Positions 47,009 through 59,559 of a DNA stretch of 64,000 bases are shown piece after piece. A program made the position numbers and the translations under genes. The stretch comes from Ampullaceana balthica (lineage: Eukaryota > Mollusca > Gastropoda > Lymnaeidae). A model generated the notes under the pieces. That model made no database searches. It was given only the letters and a program-made list of their open reading frames with translations, and was not told where the DNA came from. The DNA lies in the NCBI GenBank assembly GCA_944989445.1, contig CALYLW010000736.1, positions 124,001 through 188,000 on the forward strand. The letters run 5' to 3'. How positions within the stretch are numbered: the first letter of the stretch is position 1; each line of letters opens with the position of its first letter.

Positions 47009-48116
47009 TTAAATAATTCCCAATGTCACTTTTCCAAGTTTCATTTCAACGAACGAACACTCTTTATTCTTAACCCAATGTAAATACTTGTGTGTGCCTC
47101 TCCCTCCCCACACTCCATTCAATTTTGAAAAGCTACAATCTTTATGCCACCAGCCTGAATAAAAGTCCGCATGATCTGCAGTTATTTGCAGAATGCATGT
47201 CATTATCCTTGTCCAGTGTTGAAAATTTCATATCCTTGTTGTAGGTTAAATGATCTGTGGTATTTCCATAGAAAGCACCCAAACGCAAAGTGTACAGCTG
47301 AGTCTCCTTCTCAACTTTGAAGTAGTCGTAGATAGCGAACGAATCCACGTTATCACATCTCATGAATATGTTTAGCATGTAACGGTCCTGTGAAAAATTA
47401 ACAAAATAACGAGCATGCTTATTAATGCTAAATTAAAATCATATCAATTTTAACCAATCAAAAATACAAATATTCTCTAACCCATCAAGTATATAACCAA
47501 AACTTAGCATCAAAGTTATGTACATATAAAAAACTGCAGACGAGCATTCATGTCTTTATGGTTCCTTCTTGTAATAATTTAAGTCATAATTATTTCGGAT
47601 AATGTATATTCCTCTGGCTATAGTGTACGCCACACTGTAGTAAATAATTATTATACCAGTAAATTAAAAATTTTTGCAAACAATTTTATATTTTAAGAAT
47701 GGAATTTTTACAATAAACGCAACACATTTATTAAAATGAAACATTTTCTTTCTATTACCGTACGGGTTAGGTTAGAGATGACGTCATTACCCAACCAAAA
47801 ATCTCCATGTAGAACTCCAAATCCATGTTTTTACATGTCCCAGCGAACATGGAAATTCGTTTCACCATTGACACGGCGCTGAAAGTCAAAATAAAATGAA
47901 GATTAAAAGTGTCAAAGCTAACAATCTCAAAATAATATAATTGTCAAGTAATCATTAATTTGGAGAATATCATGATTCAATATAGTCTTTGTGGCATTGA
48001 AAAAAAACGTTTTGGGTTTGCATCTTAATTCTGTAGCATAGTTTACTGAAGAAAAACTTAATATTACTAATGGAGTTCAAATTTTTGCATATTTTTACAT
48101 TAATCTTTTCAATAAT

Positions 48117-48620
48117 TATTACCACGTTTATATTAACTTGCTTCCGTGTCTGTCTGTCCGCAATTTTTCAAATTTGCCAACGTAAAATTAAACCACTTGT
48201 GATGGTCCTAGACAGCTCATAATTTTACCATACATAGATCTTGAATGACAATGCATTGTTTCAAAATTTCAGATCGATAGAATGTACCGCAATTATATTA
48301 TTGACTTTTTTTATTTTATCTCTATATAAGCATCTATATCCGTCTGCTGAAGTTCAATTTCACGTGCCGAGTTCACCCCGTGACCTCATCGACGTTGGGC
48401 GGGCGCTGACGAGGTGTTTGGTAAAATAAATAGAGTTTAAAAAAATTTTAAGACACGTTTTTATTAGTGGACTAAAAAGAAGGAAATAAATAAGAGTAAA
48501 AAATGATTTTTAAAAACCACGTTTTCATAAGATGACTAAAAAGAAGAAAATAATTTAAAACTTACAACTTCAAGTACTTTGATTTGATATGACTGAAAAC
48601 GTGGGGCGGGTGCTATTCCT
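48117..48620. repeat. Dispersed repeat family F, copy 2, with adjoining arm sequence
   Basis: ACCACGTTTATATTAACTTG through TTTCAGATCGATAGAATGTA matches 27144-27340. 48385-48605 matches the left arm of the inverted repeat at 27541. It lies in the intron between pseudogene B exon equivalents 3 and 4, whereas the copy in unit A is in intron 1, so the two were inserted independently. Confidence 0.6.
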
Positions 48621-48804
48621 GTTTGCATGGATAGTTTTTTTTTATGGCCCTAAAGTCGTTTTGGAGGAGTCAATTTTTTCATATGACATGTTGACTGATG
48701 TAAGGGTCGGAAGAATCATTCATGTATCAGCCATACGAAACTTTATTATATGTCCTTTTTAAAGTAAGTAAATATATATATTTAGCACAATGTTGTAACA
48801 TACC

Positions 48805-49150
48805 TATATAATAAAAGGCAATTTTCTGTCCTGTAATCGAAAGCGATTGCTTCCTCAAACTTCTACAGACTCTTACAGCCGATCATATTGAACACGTTTA
48901 CGCGGACGTTCAAAACGAGTTATTTTTGGTGCAGTATTTTTTCCATGACTTTATTTTAAGTTATGCGCGTTGGGATTTATAGTTAAAAGCTCTGTTCTTA
49001 CAAGTTCTTTATTTGAACTGTAACGAATAGTATTTTGACGTGATGTACATGTATGCCGGTCGAGACGGCTATTGGAGTTACAACATGCTACCGAACGGTA
49101 GTGGAACTTCCTTGGACAGGCTTTGTTGCTCGTATATGTATAAATAATCC
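48805..49150 (+). repeat. Repeat family A, copy 3
   Basis: CCTATATAATAAAAGGCAAT to TTTGTTGCTCGTATATG. Uninterrupted, and used to define the empty site of the nested insert at 23651-24003. Confidence 0.65.
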
Positions 49151-50559
49151 TTACCCTACATCTTAAATTATTTATCACCGATTCTACCCTTATAAAAAAA
49201 TGTATCTTACCTGTATAAGAATCCATCCACCACCGTCAGTTTTTGTATCACAGAGAATTTTTGTATGGCTGTTAATTGACGTCACCTCCCTTGGTTTTAA
49301 TGAAATGTCCATTCCTTTTTCACATTTTAGGCGACTCTAGGAAATTTTATCAAATATAATAATATGATGAAGAGCGGTTCCTTTGTTAAAACTGAGGTTT
49401 CTTTAAAAACAAAATTATTGTTAATTAATCACAATGTTTAGTACCAGGTATCTATTATTTTTTACAACTTGATTGTATAATAAAAATTATAATGAATCAC
49501 TTACTTCTTCCTCTTATTGTTTTAAGGAAGTGACTGTACTGCTTAAATTAGCCAGACTTTCTCTTAATGTCTCTTGTAGCTTTGATGATATGACTACACT
49601 GCTTAAATTAGCACTTTCTCTCAATATCTCTTGATTCGTACTCAAATCATTAAGTTCTTTCGAAATGGTTTCAAATGAGAGCTTCATTTTGAGTTGGTCT
49701 TCATTGCTTTGAGTAAGTTCATTCATAGCTACACAGACTTCTAGTTCATTTATCATGCCAATTAACTTATTTTCTAACTGTAACATCTTAGTGTCATTGC
49801 ACTCTTGTACAATCCTCCCATTATCTGTCAATTCAGAGACGGTTCGATTTTTCTGAATCTCAAAAATGTTCGTAATATTGTTGGACAGTTCTGTAATTGA
49901 TAATGTTACCATATAAACTAGACTCGATTGTAAACCAGAAAGAAATTGCTTCAAGTCGATTTGATGATTTATGTCTTGGTATATTAAATTATTCTTTGTA
50001 AGATCTTTATCTTTATTCGAAGTAAATGAATCGAGATTTCTCGTTTGGTAACTAAATCCCTTCTGTTCTTGAGAAAATCAATTGGCGAAATTAGATTCTT
50101 TAGAAAAATATAACTTTTGTCAGAAATTGTTTGTGCATAAGAAATTTGAGATTTCATATATAAATCATGTCCATCGTTTTCACGAGAGGTGAACAATGAA
50201 GTATGTTCAGCGAAATCAGTTTGATCATTTGCAAGAAAGAAATTAATCCTACAAATAAAAACAGCGTCCATACAGTCATCTGTTTCAGTAAAATACAAGC
50301 GAAGTTCTCCGTGATGATCTGACATGGATCCAGTGACGTTTACTGACTTTCTTGTGTGAGATTGGATTTCAGGGTCTTTAGATAATATCGTAGCCGTCAG
50401 AGTTCTGTTATTTAGATAATAAATGTCCATCTTGATGAGGGACGAGACCTTATCTTTTTTTATGGTGTCCACCTGACAGCGAAAAATTCCACAATAGGAT
50501 TGACATTTAAGGGAAAAAATGTCTCTCCATGCTGAATTAAAAGCCTAAAGGGATGATTT

Positions 50560-53300
50560 AAATATTTTTTTTAAATTGTCTTCGGTCAAAATAATCATTC
50601 TAAAGTAATGAAAATTATTGTTTCCATAAAAAGGTTATGTACTATTGAGGAAAAGATTCCACAATCAAATGTGTAGGAACTGTATTATTCACCAGCAATC
50701 TTTATGGGCTAATTTTGTGGATTTTAGCAGTGCCCTGAATCGCGTGCTAGAGATGGTTAATTTTAAACGGTCACATTGGCTTAAATATAAAAATTCAGAG
50801 ACATTTTAAGAGAGACCGACATAGTAAAGCAAGATACATCATTTGAAAAGGCAATAAGATCGCAAAGTTGACCTAAAGTTGCATGCAATGTTTAGGTTAG
50901 GAAAGGAACTAGTTGAGTATCTAGACGTAAAGGCAAGCCACGGCAATTACTGTCTTATTATTAGTGGGTAAGGAAATTGGTTTGGGCGCCATACATTGAA
51001 CTTTTCTTAACCTGAAATTTCAAGGACAGGAAAATATTTTCTTGTTTCGGAAAGACGGAAGAAGTGAGACTTTTTTGCAAGGCCTTTTACAGCCTTGATG
51101 AATAGCTCCTGTGGTAGATATCCAAAAAAATATTATAGGATTTTACCAGTTTCTTTCACACGGGAGACATTCCTAACATCAAAAATTTACATCAAAGTAA
51201 CTTCCAATCTTTGAAAAAACATATCTCTGTCTAGAAACTTTTTCATAATTGCCCTTTGTAAAGAACAATTAGAGAGAAAACTTTTCCGGTGATTATCTCA
51301 TGTCACTGCTAATGAGAGGAATAACAAATCTGAATCCAGAAATATAAATCTTTTGGAATCTATGAAACAATTTTGACATTCCCACTCATAGAGAGGTACA
51401 TGTGTAATGTACCAACGTGCTACAAATAATAACCGAATGAAAAAAGTTATTAAATGATTTATTTTTAGAACTTAAGTGTGTAGTCTGCCTAAGAACTGAA
51501 ATTTTACAGTTACAGCGGCCATTGGACTGAAAGTTAAGGGACCAATGCAATAGCAAAAGCGATATATTATCTAAATGGAATAATTTTGGGAAGAAGTATT
51601 GTAACAGAAATCTTGTTAAATTAAATTATTTGACATTTTTAAATAAATAAGACAATTGCCTTTTTACAGAATGAGATTAATGTGTTTGTTCGGAGAGAAA
51701 ATATTATCTTCACCTTTTATAGAGGTTAAGTAAAATTGTTCGTTGCAGGTTCTTAAATTAAAATATAACGTATGCATTATTAGTTCCGTTCATTTAATCT
51801 CTTTAAGTCTTTTTTGAAATTTCTGAATATCAGAGATTTATACATCTCGTATGGTTATTTATGATTGCGTGTAGCATGCATGCTGAAGAATAGGCTTGGC
51901 GCACAGTTTACAAGTAATCATGTTAAAATTGATGAAAATTAATGTTCTAATACTAATAAATATTTTAATTTTTTGTGCAGATTTGCAACTAAATAAATAT
52001 ACCTTTGAAACATAGTTTTCGGCAACATTTAAGGGTATTTTTCAAGTATGAATGCTTAGTATTTTATATTACGCCTTATATGTGTAGTTAAAGAATAAAA
52101 CATTTGATATTTCCCACAATTCCTAGACATTCTAAGCCAACCTGAGACAGAGACTTCAACGTAAAGTCTACGCCGCCATCCTTACTTAAATAATGCTCGG
52201 CGGTGTCCGTAACATCTTTACTACTCTAGGAAGTTTGGCACGACAAACAAGTTGAGAAATAAGACTTAAATAATACACAACGTACCAACAAGATCTGAGA
52301 AAGAAAAAAATAAACATCATATACAAGATCAAGAGCCTAATAATTACTAAACAGAATGCTGCAAATATGCAACAAAAATGGAGGAAAGAAAACTTCTATT
52401 CACTCCGTTGTAAAGCAGAGCATTTCACAATTGATATTTGTAGTTTCTGCTTAAAATAATGCAGTGGTGCTCATACATAACTGTCACCGTTATGTCTTTT
52501 GTCTGTGGACATGCTAAAAAAGAAGATAGAGATTCGGAAATAGAAGCTCGTGATTTTAATATTCTGTACATCCCGATTGAGAGAGCTTTAAAATCTGACG
52601 CAGCGATTTTTTAAAAATTACTTCTTTATGTTATCTATACTCAAATTATGACATAATTATGCGCCACTGAAAACAGAGCCCTTACCTTCAAACAAAAAGA
52701 AGTTGATTAACTATTTTTAGAAACACAAGTACACATGATGATGAAGAATTTAGATGTCAATTAACGTATTTAGTAAGATCCAAAATAATAAATATATTTT
52801 TGCGAAGGAAATAAGATACATATTTATGTTTAACTATAACAAACTAACTGATGTGATTTATTTCGAAAATGCTCTGAGGTGTAATTTTAAAACATAGTAA
52901 AAAGCCAAATGAAATATATATTTTAATTTAATCATAATTATAACAAAACACACCATCTTAAATATGAGATAGTATATTTATTATAATAATAATTATGAGA
53001 TAATAAAATATAATATAATCATTTATTAAGATATGAAAAATGTAACCATTATTATAGCCATCGGTTATACAACCTTTCTCTCTTTGGAAAACTTTGTTTA
53101 TACACAGATGACTTTTGTTGTAAAAATTGAATTTGTTTTCAATTGTGTACTTAAAATCACATTTTTAAATTTATAAATCAATTGGTTTTTTTTGTTGTTT
53201 TTTTAAATACATTTTAATAAAAAGCAATCTTAATTTTTTTTAACACCCCCCCCCCACAAAAAAGAAAAAAAAAGGTTAACCACTAACTGATGCAATATTT
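50560..53300. other. FREP B intron 1
   Basis: 2.8 kb, without the transposons that expand the equivalent intron of unit A to 7 kb. Scattered blocks match 30560-33770 of unit A (GTTACAGCGGCCATTGGACT, the island at 52110-52270), so this is close to the ancestral intron. Confidence 0.6.
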
Positions 53301-53381
53301 ATCTATTTTGAGAGACTTACCATTGAAATTATTGTGTATAAAGCTGAAAGTAATAACTGAAGTAAGTAAAAATCTTTTCAT

Positions 53382-54130
53382 TTTTTCACAGTTTCTATTA
53401 TGAAGTAATTTATAACATCAATAATTATAATTTGAATAAGAGGCCAGCTTGGTTAAAATGTGGCCAAGACTATGAAATGCTTTTATTTATACCAATCTTA
53501 ACTTATTTTTAGATTTTAAATTTAATAAGGAGAAATCTGTCTATCACTTAATAGAAGAAACAAACTTGTGTATTTCGTTTTCAAGGCGACAAGATACCAT
53601 AATTTCTTTTAAGCAATGACGTAAATATCAAAATATAATTATCTAAGACCAACAAAGTAGATTAAAATGAATCTTTTCAAAGTTATTATTTTTTTGTTGC
53701 TGTTGTTGTTTATAAGGATATATTTTTTAAAGATTTCAATAGAGGCTTATTTCTTTTGTGAGAAGAAACACCTTTTTGATATTGGGTCGCGAAAAGTGGA
53801 AATCCCGTTTTTGCGTACCAGTCTCTTTTTGGTTGACTTCGTTTTTTCTCTACAAAACATTATAGAGTTCATGATTAAAGTAAAACAATGTAGATCTACA
53901 GAAGACCAAGTTAAAATGAGATAAGAGTAAGAAAAAGTTTATTAAATACTAAATAGCTTGATATGAACGGGGCATACGATTTTAGACTTATCTTATGACG
54001 GGAAAATGTGTCTCTATATAATGTATATGTTAATGAAATACTTATGCTTGCAAGGTATGAATGAAGTGTGTGTTGTCTTGCTTGTGTATGACTGACGGTT
54101 TAGGGTCAGAGATGATATTATTACACGGAA
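53382..54130 (-). promoter_or_regulatory. FREP B upstream region, conserved with unit A
   Basis: Paralogous to 33833-34640. Conservation ends near 54150-54210, where a hAT element begins. Confidence 0.5.
53482..53492 (-). promoter_or_regulatory. TATA box of FREP B
   Basis: GGTATAAATAAAAGCATTTCA-type box on the minus strand, about 105 bases before the ATG, at the same relative place as in unit A. Confidence 0.55.
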
Positions 54131-54213
54131 CGTGGTTAAAAAAATAAGCCGAACAAAATGAACTCTTATTTTATAATTACCTTCGTGATATATACTTTAA
54201 CTCTTTCTCCTAG

Positions 54214-56015
54214 CACAGGGGTTCCTAACCAGTGTTACATGCACCCCCAAGAGTGCATCAGCAGGTTCCAGGGGTGCATGAACGATTCAGAGAAAAGAAA
54301 GGAAAAAAAGGAAAAAATAGAAGACGGAAAAAAAGAAAGAAACATTGATAATCTGAAAATGTATACTATTAGCAAGGCATGCCGCGTCAAAGGGCGCGCG
54401 TATACAACCTTTTTGATACTCGTTCGCGCATGTCGAAAATTGACGGAAAAACTTTTTCACACAATGAAAGGTTCGCTCTACGTGTTCCTGGGAATTTCGT
54501 GTTTTACGTCACAGTTTTCTAAAAATTATTTAATTATGTCATCAAATACGTCAGATTTATGGCTTCTGGTGACCCTCTCACTGTTTTGAGCGAATGTAAA
54601 CGTTGGGAATTTTTTTCTTCCCTTTTATTGCTCGGTATGCTGCAAAGGTCTTAAAAACGTTAATTGTAAGCCAATATTCGTCACTTAAACCTAAAATCTT
54701 GAGTGGGCATCCAATTCCAGTCATTAAAAACCTCAAATTCGGCAGTTAAAAATTTGCCTGTGACTGGAACGACTTTCCGATTGTCATCACCCCCTCAAAC
54801 TTGTAAATAAATAATATAAAAAAAGAGAGACAGAGAGAGATGGAACACAAAAGCCTCAGTGCATACTCTGTGGAAAAATCCTGTGCAATGACAACATGAA
54901 GCCTGTTAGACTCCGAGAGCACTTGGAGAAAGTCAATCCATCCAATTCCAAGGACAGAGTTGAGGTCTTCAAGCAGAAGAGAGCTCGCTTCTTGACCTCA
55001 GGTACCTTGCCCAAGCTTGGATTTTCTTTGTCCACAGAAACCTGCACTGGAGGCATCATTCAAGGTTGCATATCTTATTACAAAGACCAAGAAGCCCCAC
55101 GCCATTGGAGAACTTTGGTGAAGCCTTGTGCTCTGGATATGGTGGAACTGATGTTTGGTCACCAGCAGAGAAAGCAGGTTGAGAACGTTCCTTTGTCCAA
55201 TGACACTATTTATTCTAGGATGAGTGACATGGGTGCAGACATTCTGGATCAAGTCTTGTGCGAGATTAGAAGCAGTCCTTTTCCATTTAGCATGCAACTG
55301 GATGAAACCACTGATGTATCACAATGCAGTCAGATTATTGTATTTGTGAGAAATGTTCTCAGTGGATTGATGAAGGAGGAATTTCTCTTTTGTAAGCCAC
55401 TCATAGCCACTAGCAAAGCTGTTGATGTGCTGCAGCTAGTCAGGGCATTCTTCACCGAAAACCAGATTGACTGGACTTCAAGAATTTCTTCATTTGCACA
55501 AGTGGTGCTCCCTCCATTCTCGGTAATAAGTCGGGATTTTCAGCACTGGTAAAGAAAGAAGTTCCAGATATTGTCACTACACACTGTATCCTTCATCGTC
55601 AGGCCCTGGCATGCAAAACTGTAAATCCAACCTTGAAATCAGTTCTTTCTACTGCTGTCCAAGTTGTAAATTTGATCCGCTCACATGTCTTGAACCACTG
55701 CCTCTTCAAGTTGCTCTGTCAGGAGGTGGGCTCTGAGCATGAAGTTCTGCTCTACCACACTGAGGTGTGTTGGTTGTCCAGGGGACGGGTACTTTTTCTG
55801 TTAGTGGAAATGAGAGTGGAGCATGCCATTTTCTAACGAGAAAAAAAAGAGTGACCTTGCTGACAAGTTTGACTGTCCAAATTTCATTCATTACTTGGTA
55901 TACCTGGCTGACATCTTCACCATCTTGAATGAGTTGAACACATCTCTCCGAGGACCTGCTGTGACCGTAATGGATGCTACTGCGAGATTGCAAGCCTTCC
56001 TTAACAAACTGCCAC
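54214..56015 (+). mobile_element. BED/ZBED-type hAT transposon, broken
   Basis: The left end CAGGGGTTCCTAACCAGTG fits hAT termini and matches 20726. The reading frame begins near 54838 with a BED-like finger (QCILCGKILC then RLREHLEKVNP, where the last zinc His appears replaced by Asn). It continues KKRARFL-like, then SFPFSMQLDETTDVSQCSQ-type sequence (a catalytic-core Asp region). At about 55500 it shifts to the frame reading SGFSALVKKEVPDIVTTHC and LHRQALACKTVNPTLKSVLS, then HTEVCWLSRGRVL. At about 55830 it shifts again to SDLADKFDCPNFIHYLVYLA and MDATARLQAFLNKLPL. At 56015 it is cut by LINE sequence and the right end is absent. Confidence 0.8.
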
Positions 56016-57480
56016 TATTCCTAACCATCTCAGGCGTCTTTCACTAAGGATTGAGAACATGCTTTGGGTATTGGCACGCATTAGGCCCTCAGTATTAGGC
56101 ATCTTGTCTTGCCATTTAATGCCTAGGATGCGTCGGAGGCATCTCAAGTGGAAGCTATTAAGCTTGCGCTCTTGGGATGTACAAGTGGTCCATGTCTCGC
56201 TCCCGTATAGCAGTGTACTAATGACGCAGGCTCTATAGACACACAGTTTGGTTTTCTCTGTTAATTTGGTGTTTTGCCTGACCCGTTTGCTTAATTTAGC
56301 CATTGTGGCAGCTGCCTTGCCAATTCTACTGTTTATTTCCTCTTCAATTGACAATGCATCGGATACCTTGGAAACCAAGTCGGTGAAGCTGTCCACAACC
56401 TCCAAGTTTTTATTTTCGATATTGATGGTAGGAGGAGGTTGTGTGTCTTGGGCCATAATGTTTGTCTTTTTCAAGCTGATTTTCAGACCAAATTCTTTGC
56501 AGGCATTGGAGAAGCTTGACACGAGTTGTTGCAAACCAGTTTCTGTGTGTGCTGTTAATGCCGCATCATCCGCAAAGAGTAGCTCACGAATTAGGGTATC
56601 TGTCATTTTGGTCTTGGCTCGGAGGCAGGCAGTGTTGAAAAGTCCTCCATCAGCTCTGGTGTGTAACCAGATTCCATCACTGCTATCCTTGAATGCGTAT
56701 GGAAGCAGTACAGAGAAGAATATTGCGAACAGTATTGGTGCAAGTACACAACCTTGTTTAACTCCGTTGCTGACTAGAAAGGCTTCTGACGTAGCTCCAT
56801 CGAACTGCACTGTGCCCTGCATAATTTTCATGGAACTGTCTGATGATGGCGAGTAGGTGTGGAGGACAGCCGATTTTTACCAGGATTTGGAATAGCCCGT
56901 TGCGACTGACAAAATCAAAGGCTTTCGTAAGGTTCACAAATGCAATGTATAGTGGCATCTGTTGCTCTCTGCATTTTTCCAGGAGCTGTCGTATGGAGAA
57001 CACCATATCTATGGTGGACCGACCAGCCCGGAAACCGCACTGAGATTCTGGATAGACATGGGATGCTAGACTCTGTAAACGTGTTAGTATGACACGGGCG
57101 AAGGCCTTTCCTACAATACTAAGGAGTGAGATGCCGCGATAGTTATTGCAGTCACTTCTATCACCCTTGTTTTTATATAGTGTCACTATATTTGAATCCT
57201 TTAGGTCAGGCGGGATATAGCCCTGTTCCCAGCAGAGGGACAGAAGCTCGTGCAATGGCTGGAGTAAAACTGTCTTGCCACTCTTTAGAGCTTCTGGTGG
57301 TATGCCATCATTCCCAGGAGCTTTTCCACAAGCTAGGCTGTCAATTGATTTGCTCAGCTCTTCCTGTGTGTGCATGACATCAAGTTCTTCCATGAGTGGC
57401 ATATTGGGGATGTCATCTAGAGCGGTGCTGGAGACTGTGATAACTGTTGACTACAGTTCCAGCTAATGCTTAATCCACGG
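56015..57480 (-). pseudogene. LINE reverse transcriptase fragment
   Basis: The minus strand from 57402 reads GKAPGNDGIPPEAL, NNYRGISLLSIVGKAFARVI, YPESQCGFRAGRSTIDMVF and YIAFVNLTKAFDFVSRNGLF (motif A region). A frameshift lies near 56800. It then reads GVKQGCVLAPILFAIFFSVL, RELLFADDAAL (FADD at 56565-56576), SLLYGSETWTT-like, and LRRILGIKWQDKMPNTEGL to LRRLRWLGI. In motif A the usual catalytic Asp of (F/V)DL is Asn, so it is dead even without the frameshift. It lacks its 3' end, which is unusual for target-primed insertion. Same LINE type as 39003-40846. Confidence 0.8.
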
Positions 57481-57499
57481 TTTTAGCAGTCCTGCCTGG

Positions 57500-57797
57500 T
57501 CTTGGATAATTTCTCCACTTTTGGACTACAAATGAGACAAAATATATTCCAAATTTACACCAAAAAAAAATAACCAAACAAAGAAATTGTATACATTAGT
57601 TAGTATGTAAGCATATTTATACATTTACTTTCATAATAGAAAAATCGTGTATTATGTTATCAAAATTAAAGGTATGTGTAATGTTTTTTTTCTATGGACA
57701 ATATTGCAAAATTGTGTTGTCTTAAATCGCTCATTGTGTAAAGAAGATAATTTTTTATCAACTACAGCTTGGAGAAGCTCCTTTCACAATTAGCGAC
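57500..57797. other. No gene seen
   Basis: AT-rich spacer between a LINE fragment and a MITE. Confidence 0.4.
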
Positions 57798-58004
57798 ACT
57801 CAGAGGCGTCACTAGGGTTGGTGTCACCCGGGGCGGTAGCTCATGGTGTCACCCCCTCACGACTTAACCCATAGAATTCCTCCGAAGCTTCCAGCGCCAA
57901 ATTACGGAAACATACCGAATTTTACATGTTGGTGTCACCCCTTGTGATGATGTTAACATGTGCGGTCAGCACCCCTCGCACCCCTCTACTGACGCAACTG
58001 CTTA
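57798..58004. mobile_element. hAT-type MITE
   Basis: Left terminus CAGAGGCGTCACTAG, right terminus CTACTGACGCAACTG, which are inverted matches with few differences. The CAG...CTG ends are typical of hAT-derived MITEs. The interior has two GGTGTCACCCC phrases, and a related GTCACCCGGAGCGGTCCGAC phrase lies outside at 58390, so a larger or nested element is possible. I could not see a clear 8-bp target duplication. Confidence 0.5.
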
Positions 58005-58599
58005 GTGTCACTTACTATTTAATTTCGTGACGTCGACCCGTAAAATAGCACCAACGAAAGTGCGCATTTTTTAAAGTTTAAGTCTGGTCGGTCATACTTT
58101 AAGAGCATTCATTAATTTAAAAAAAAACTCGTCTAACTTTTCAAATTGTCCAATATTTAAGTGTAATTTTGCTTACTTTTGGAACTTTCAATATTAAAGT
58201 CAATCATTATTAAGGAGTTATTTAAGACGGAAAATACATAACTTGGCATTTTGACTCATTTTGCATTTAACATATTTCATTGTATTTCGTAATTTTTTTC
58301 TAGGTGACAAAAAATTATCGTCTCTTTTATTGACATAAAATCTTACACAGTAAAATTTTAGATTTTGGTGTCATCCCCCTTGATGGTGTCACCCGGAGCG
58401 GTCCGACCCCTACGCAGTCAAATCTATTTGTTGTCAGTTATTTATAGCATCCAATGGGATTACAGCAACAATAAATATCTAATAATATAGCCTTTTAAAA
58501 TTCCCCAAAATTTACCGAACTTCTTTGGTTTCATAATAGAGAGTTGGACTGGTGAACTGAAGTTGGAGAACAATCAAGGGTTCGATTTTCGGCTGAGAC

Positions 58600-59110
58600 T
58601 AATAGTGTTTTTTTTCTTTTCGTACAAACATTCTTATACATTAATTACGATTAAATTAGATCTTATAGTTTTAGTGTCAGGGTTAGGGTTAGTTGTCTAT
58701 TTTTTTACATTAAAATAGAAAAACAATTTTATAATGTAGGGACTAAAACTAATGATATCAATTTAAAATTATTATAATTACGATTAAATTAGAACTTTTA
58801 GTTTTAGGGTCAGGGTTAGGGTTAGTTGTCTATTGTTTACATTAAAATAGAAAAACAAAATTTTTAATATAGGAACTAAAACTAATTAAATCAATTTAAC
58901 ATTCGTATAATTACAATTAAGTTAGAACTTTTAGTTTTAGGGTCAGGGTTAGGGTTAGTTGTCTATTTTTTACATTAAAATAGAAAAACAAAATTTTTAA
59001 TATAGGAACTAAAACTAATTAAATCAATTTAACATTCGTATAATTACAATTAAATTGGAGCTTTTAGTTTTAGGGTCAAGGTTAGGTTTATTAGTTGTCT
59101 ATTTTTTACA
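58600..59110. repeat. 133-bp tandem repeat with TTAGGG motifs, about 3.5 units
   Basis: GTCAGGGTTAGGGTTAGTTG occurs at 58676, 58809 and 58942, and a variant at 59075: exactly 133 bases apart each time. The rest of each unit (TTTACATTAAAATAGAAAAA, CTAAAACTAAT...ATCAATTTAA) is also conserved. Two TTAGGG copies per unit make it look telomere-like, but it is an interstitial minisatellite. Confidence 0.92.
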
Positions 59111-59149
59111 TTCAAACTCAGAATATCACCTAGTTGCATTTTTATTAAT

Positions 59150-59245
59150 AGCGAACTACCAATGGCCGACAAACGGAAATGGCTATTGGTAGTCGAGTAC
59201 CAATAGCTCTCCAGAAGTTATTGGTAGTCAACTACCAATAGCCGC
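59150..59245. repeat. Cluster of short inverted repeats (ACTACCAATAG)
   Basis: CTATTGGTA-GTCGAG-TACCAATAG (59183-59206) and TATTGGTAGT-CA-ACTACCAATA (59219-59240) are two adjacent near-perfect palindromes, and a further ACTACCAATGG lies at about 59155. The arms can pair in alternative ways. The cluster sits just downstream of FREP C. Confidence 0.8.
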
Positions 59246-59559
59246 CACCTTTGTTCAAATAGCTGAAAATAAATATACAGTTGATTACAATATATAAGAC
59301 CATCATAATCGAAGTATTGTTCGAAAGCCCTTAATTAACAGAAAAACAAGACATGTTTTTTTAAACATTATTTTGAGTGGCTGATATAAGAGTTTAACTG
59401 TAACATATACATTAATTAGACCAATGTTGATGGGTAAGATAAAACTATATCATGTAAATTAAAGAAGAGCATTGTTTTTGACTAAAGATCATTGTCGTAT
59501 TAATAATTTGTTGTCTGTAGCTTTTACAGAATAAGGTTAAAAAACTGCAAACTAAATCA

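Larger units (their letters stand above)
47009..53381 (-). pseudogene. FREP: FREP unit B, inactivated
   Basis: Exon equivalents: 53321-53381 (signal peptide, intact), 49505-50544 (Ig and linker), 49211-49336, 47759-47878, 47009-47387. Lesions seen: a TAA at 50537-50539, two codons into the Ig exon; a 2-nt deletion near 50515; a 1-nt deletion near 50058; a TAA at 49514-49516 just before the donor; loss of the ancestral acceptor of the third exon (AG changed to AA), although a new TAG|AGT three codons in would keep phase; a TAA replacing Tyr at 47831-47833; and a frameshift near 47180 in the terminal exon. The linker also has an internal duplication of about 20 codons (ETLRES.LANLSS.V.S). Splice sites are otherwise conserved. 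The Ig segment stays near-identical to units A and C. Confidence 0.9.

Noticed and set aside
53667..53924. 85-codon open frame with hydrophobic start on the + strand
   Set aside because: Antisense to the FREP B promoter region and not conserved as a frame in unit A.
58676..59080. Telomere end
   Set aside because: Only two TTAGGG per 133-bp unit and unique DNA on both sides; an interstitial minisatellite.
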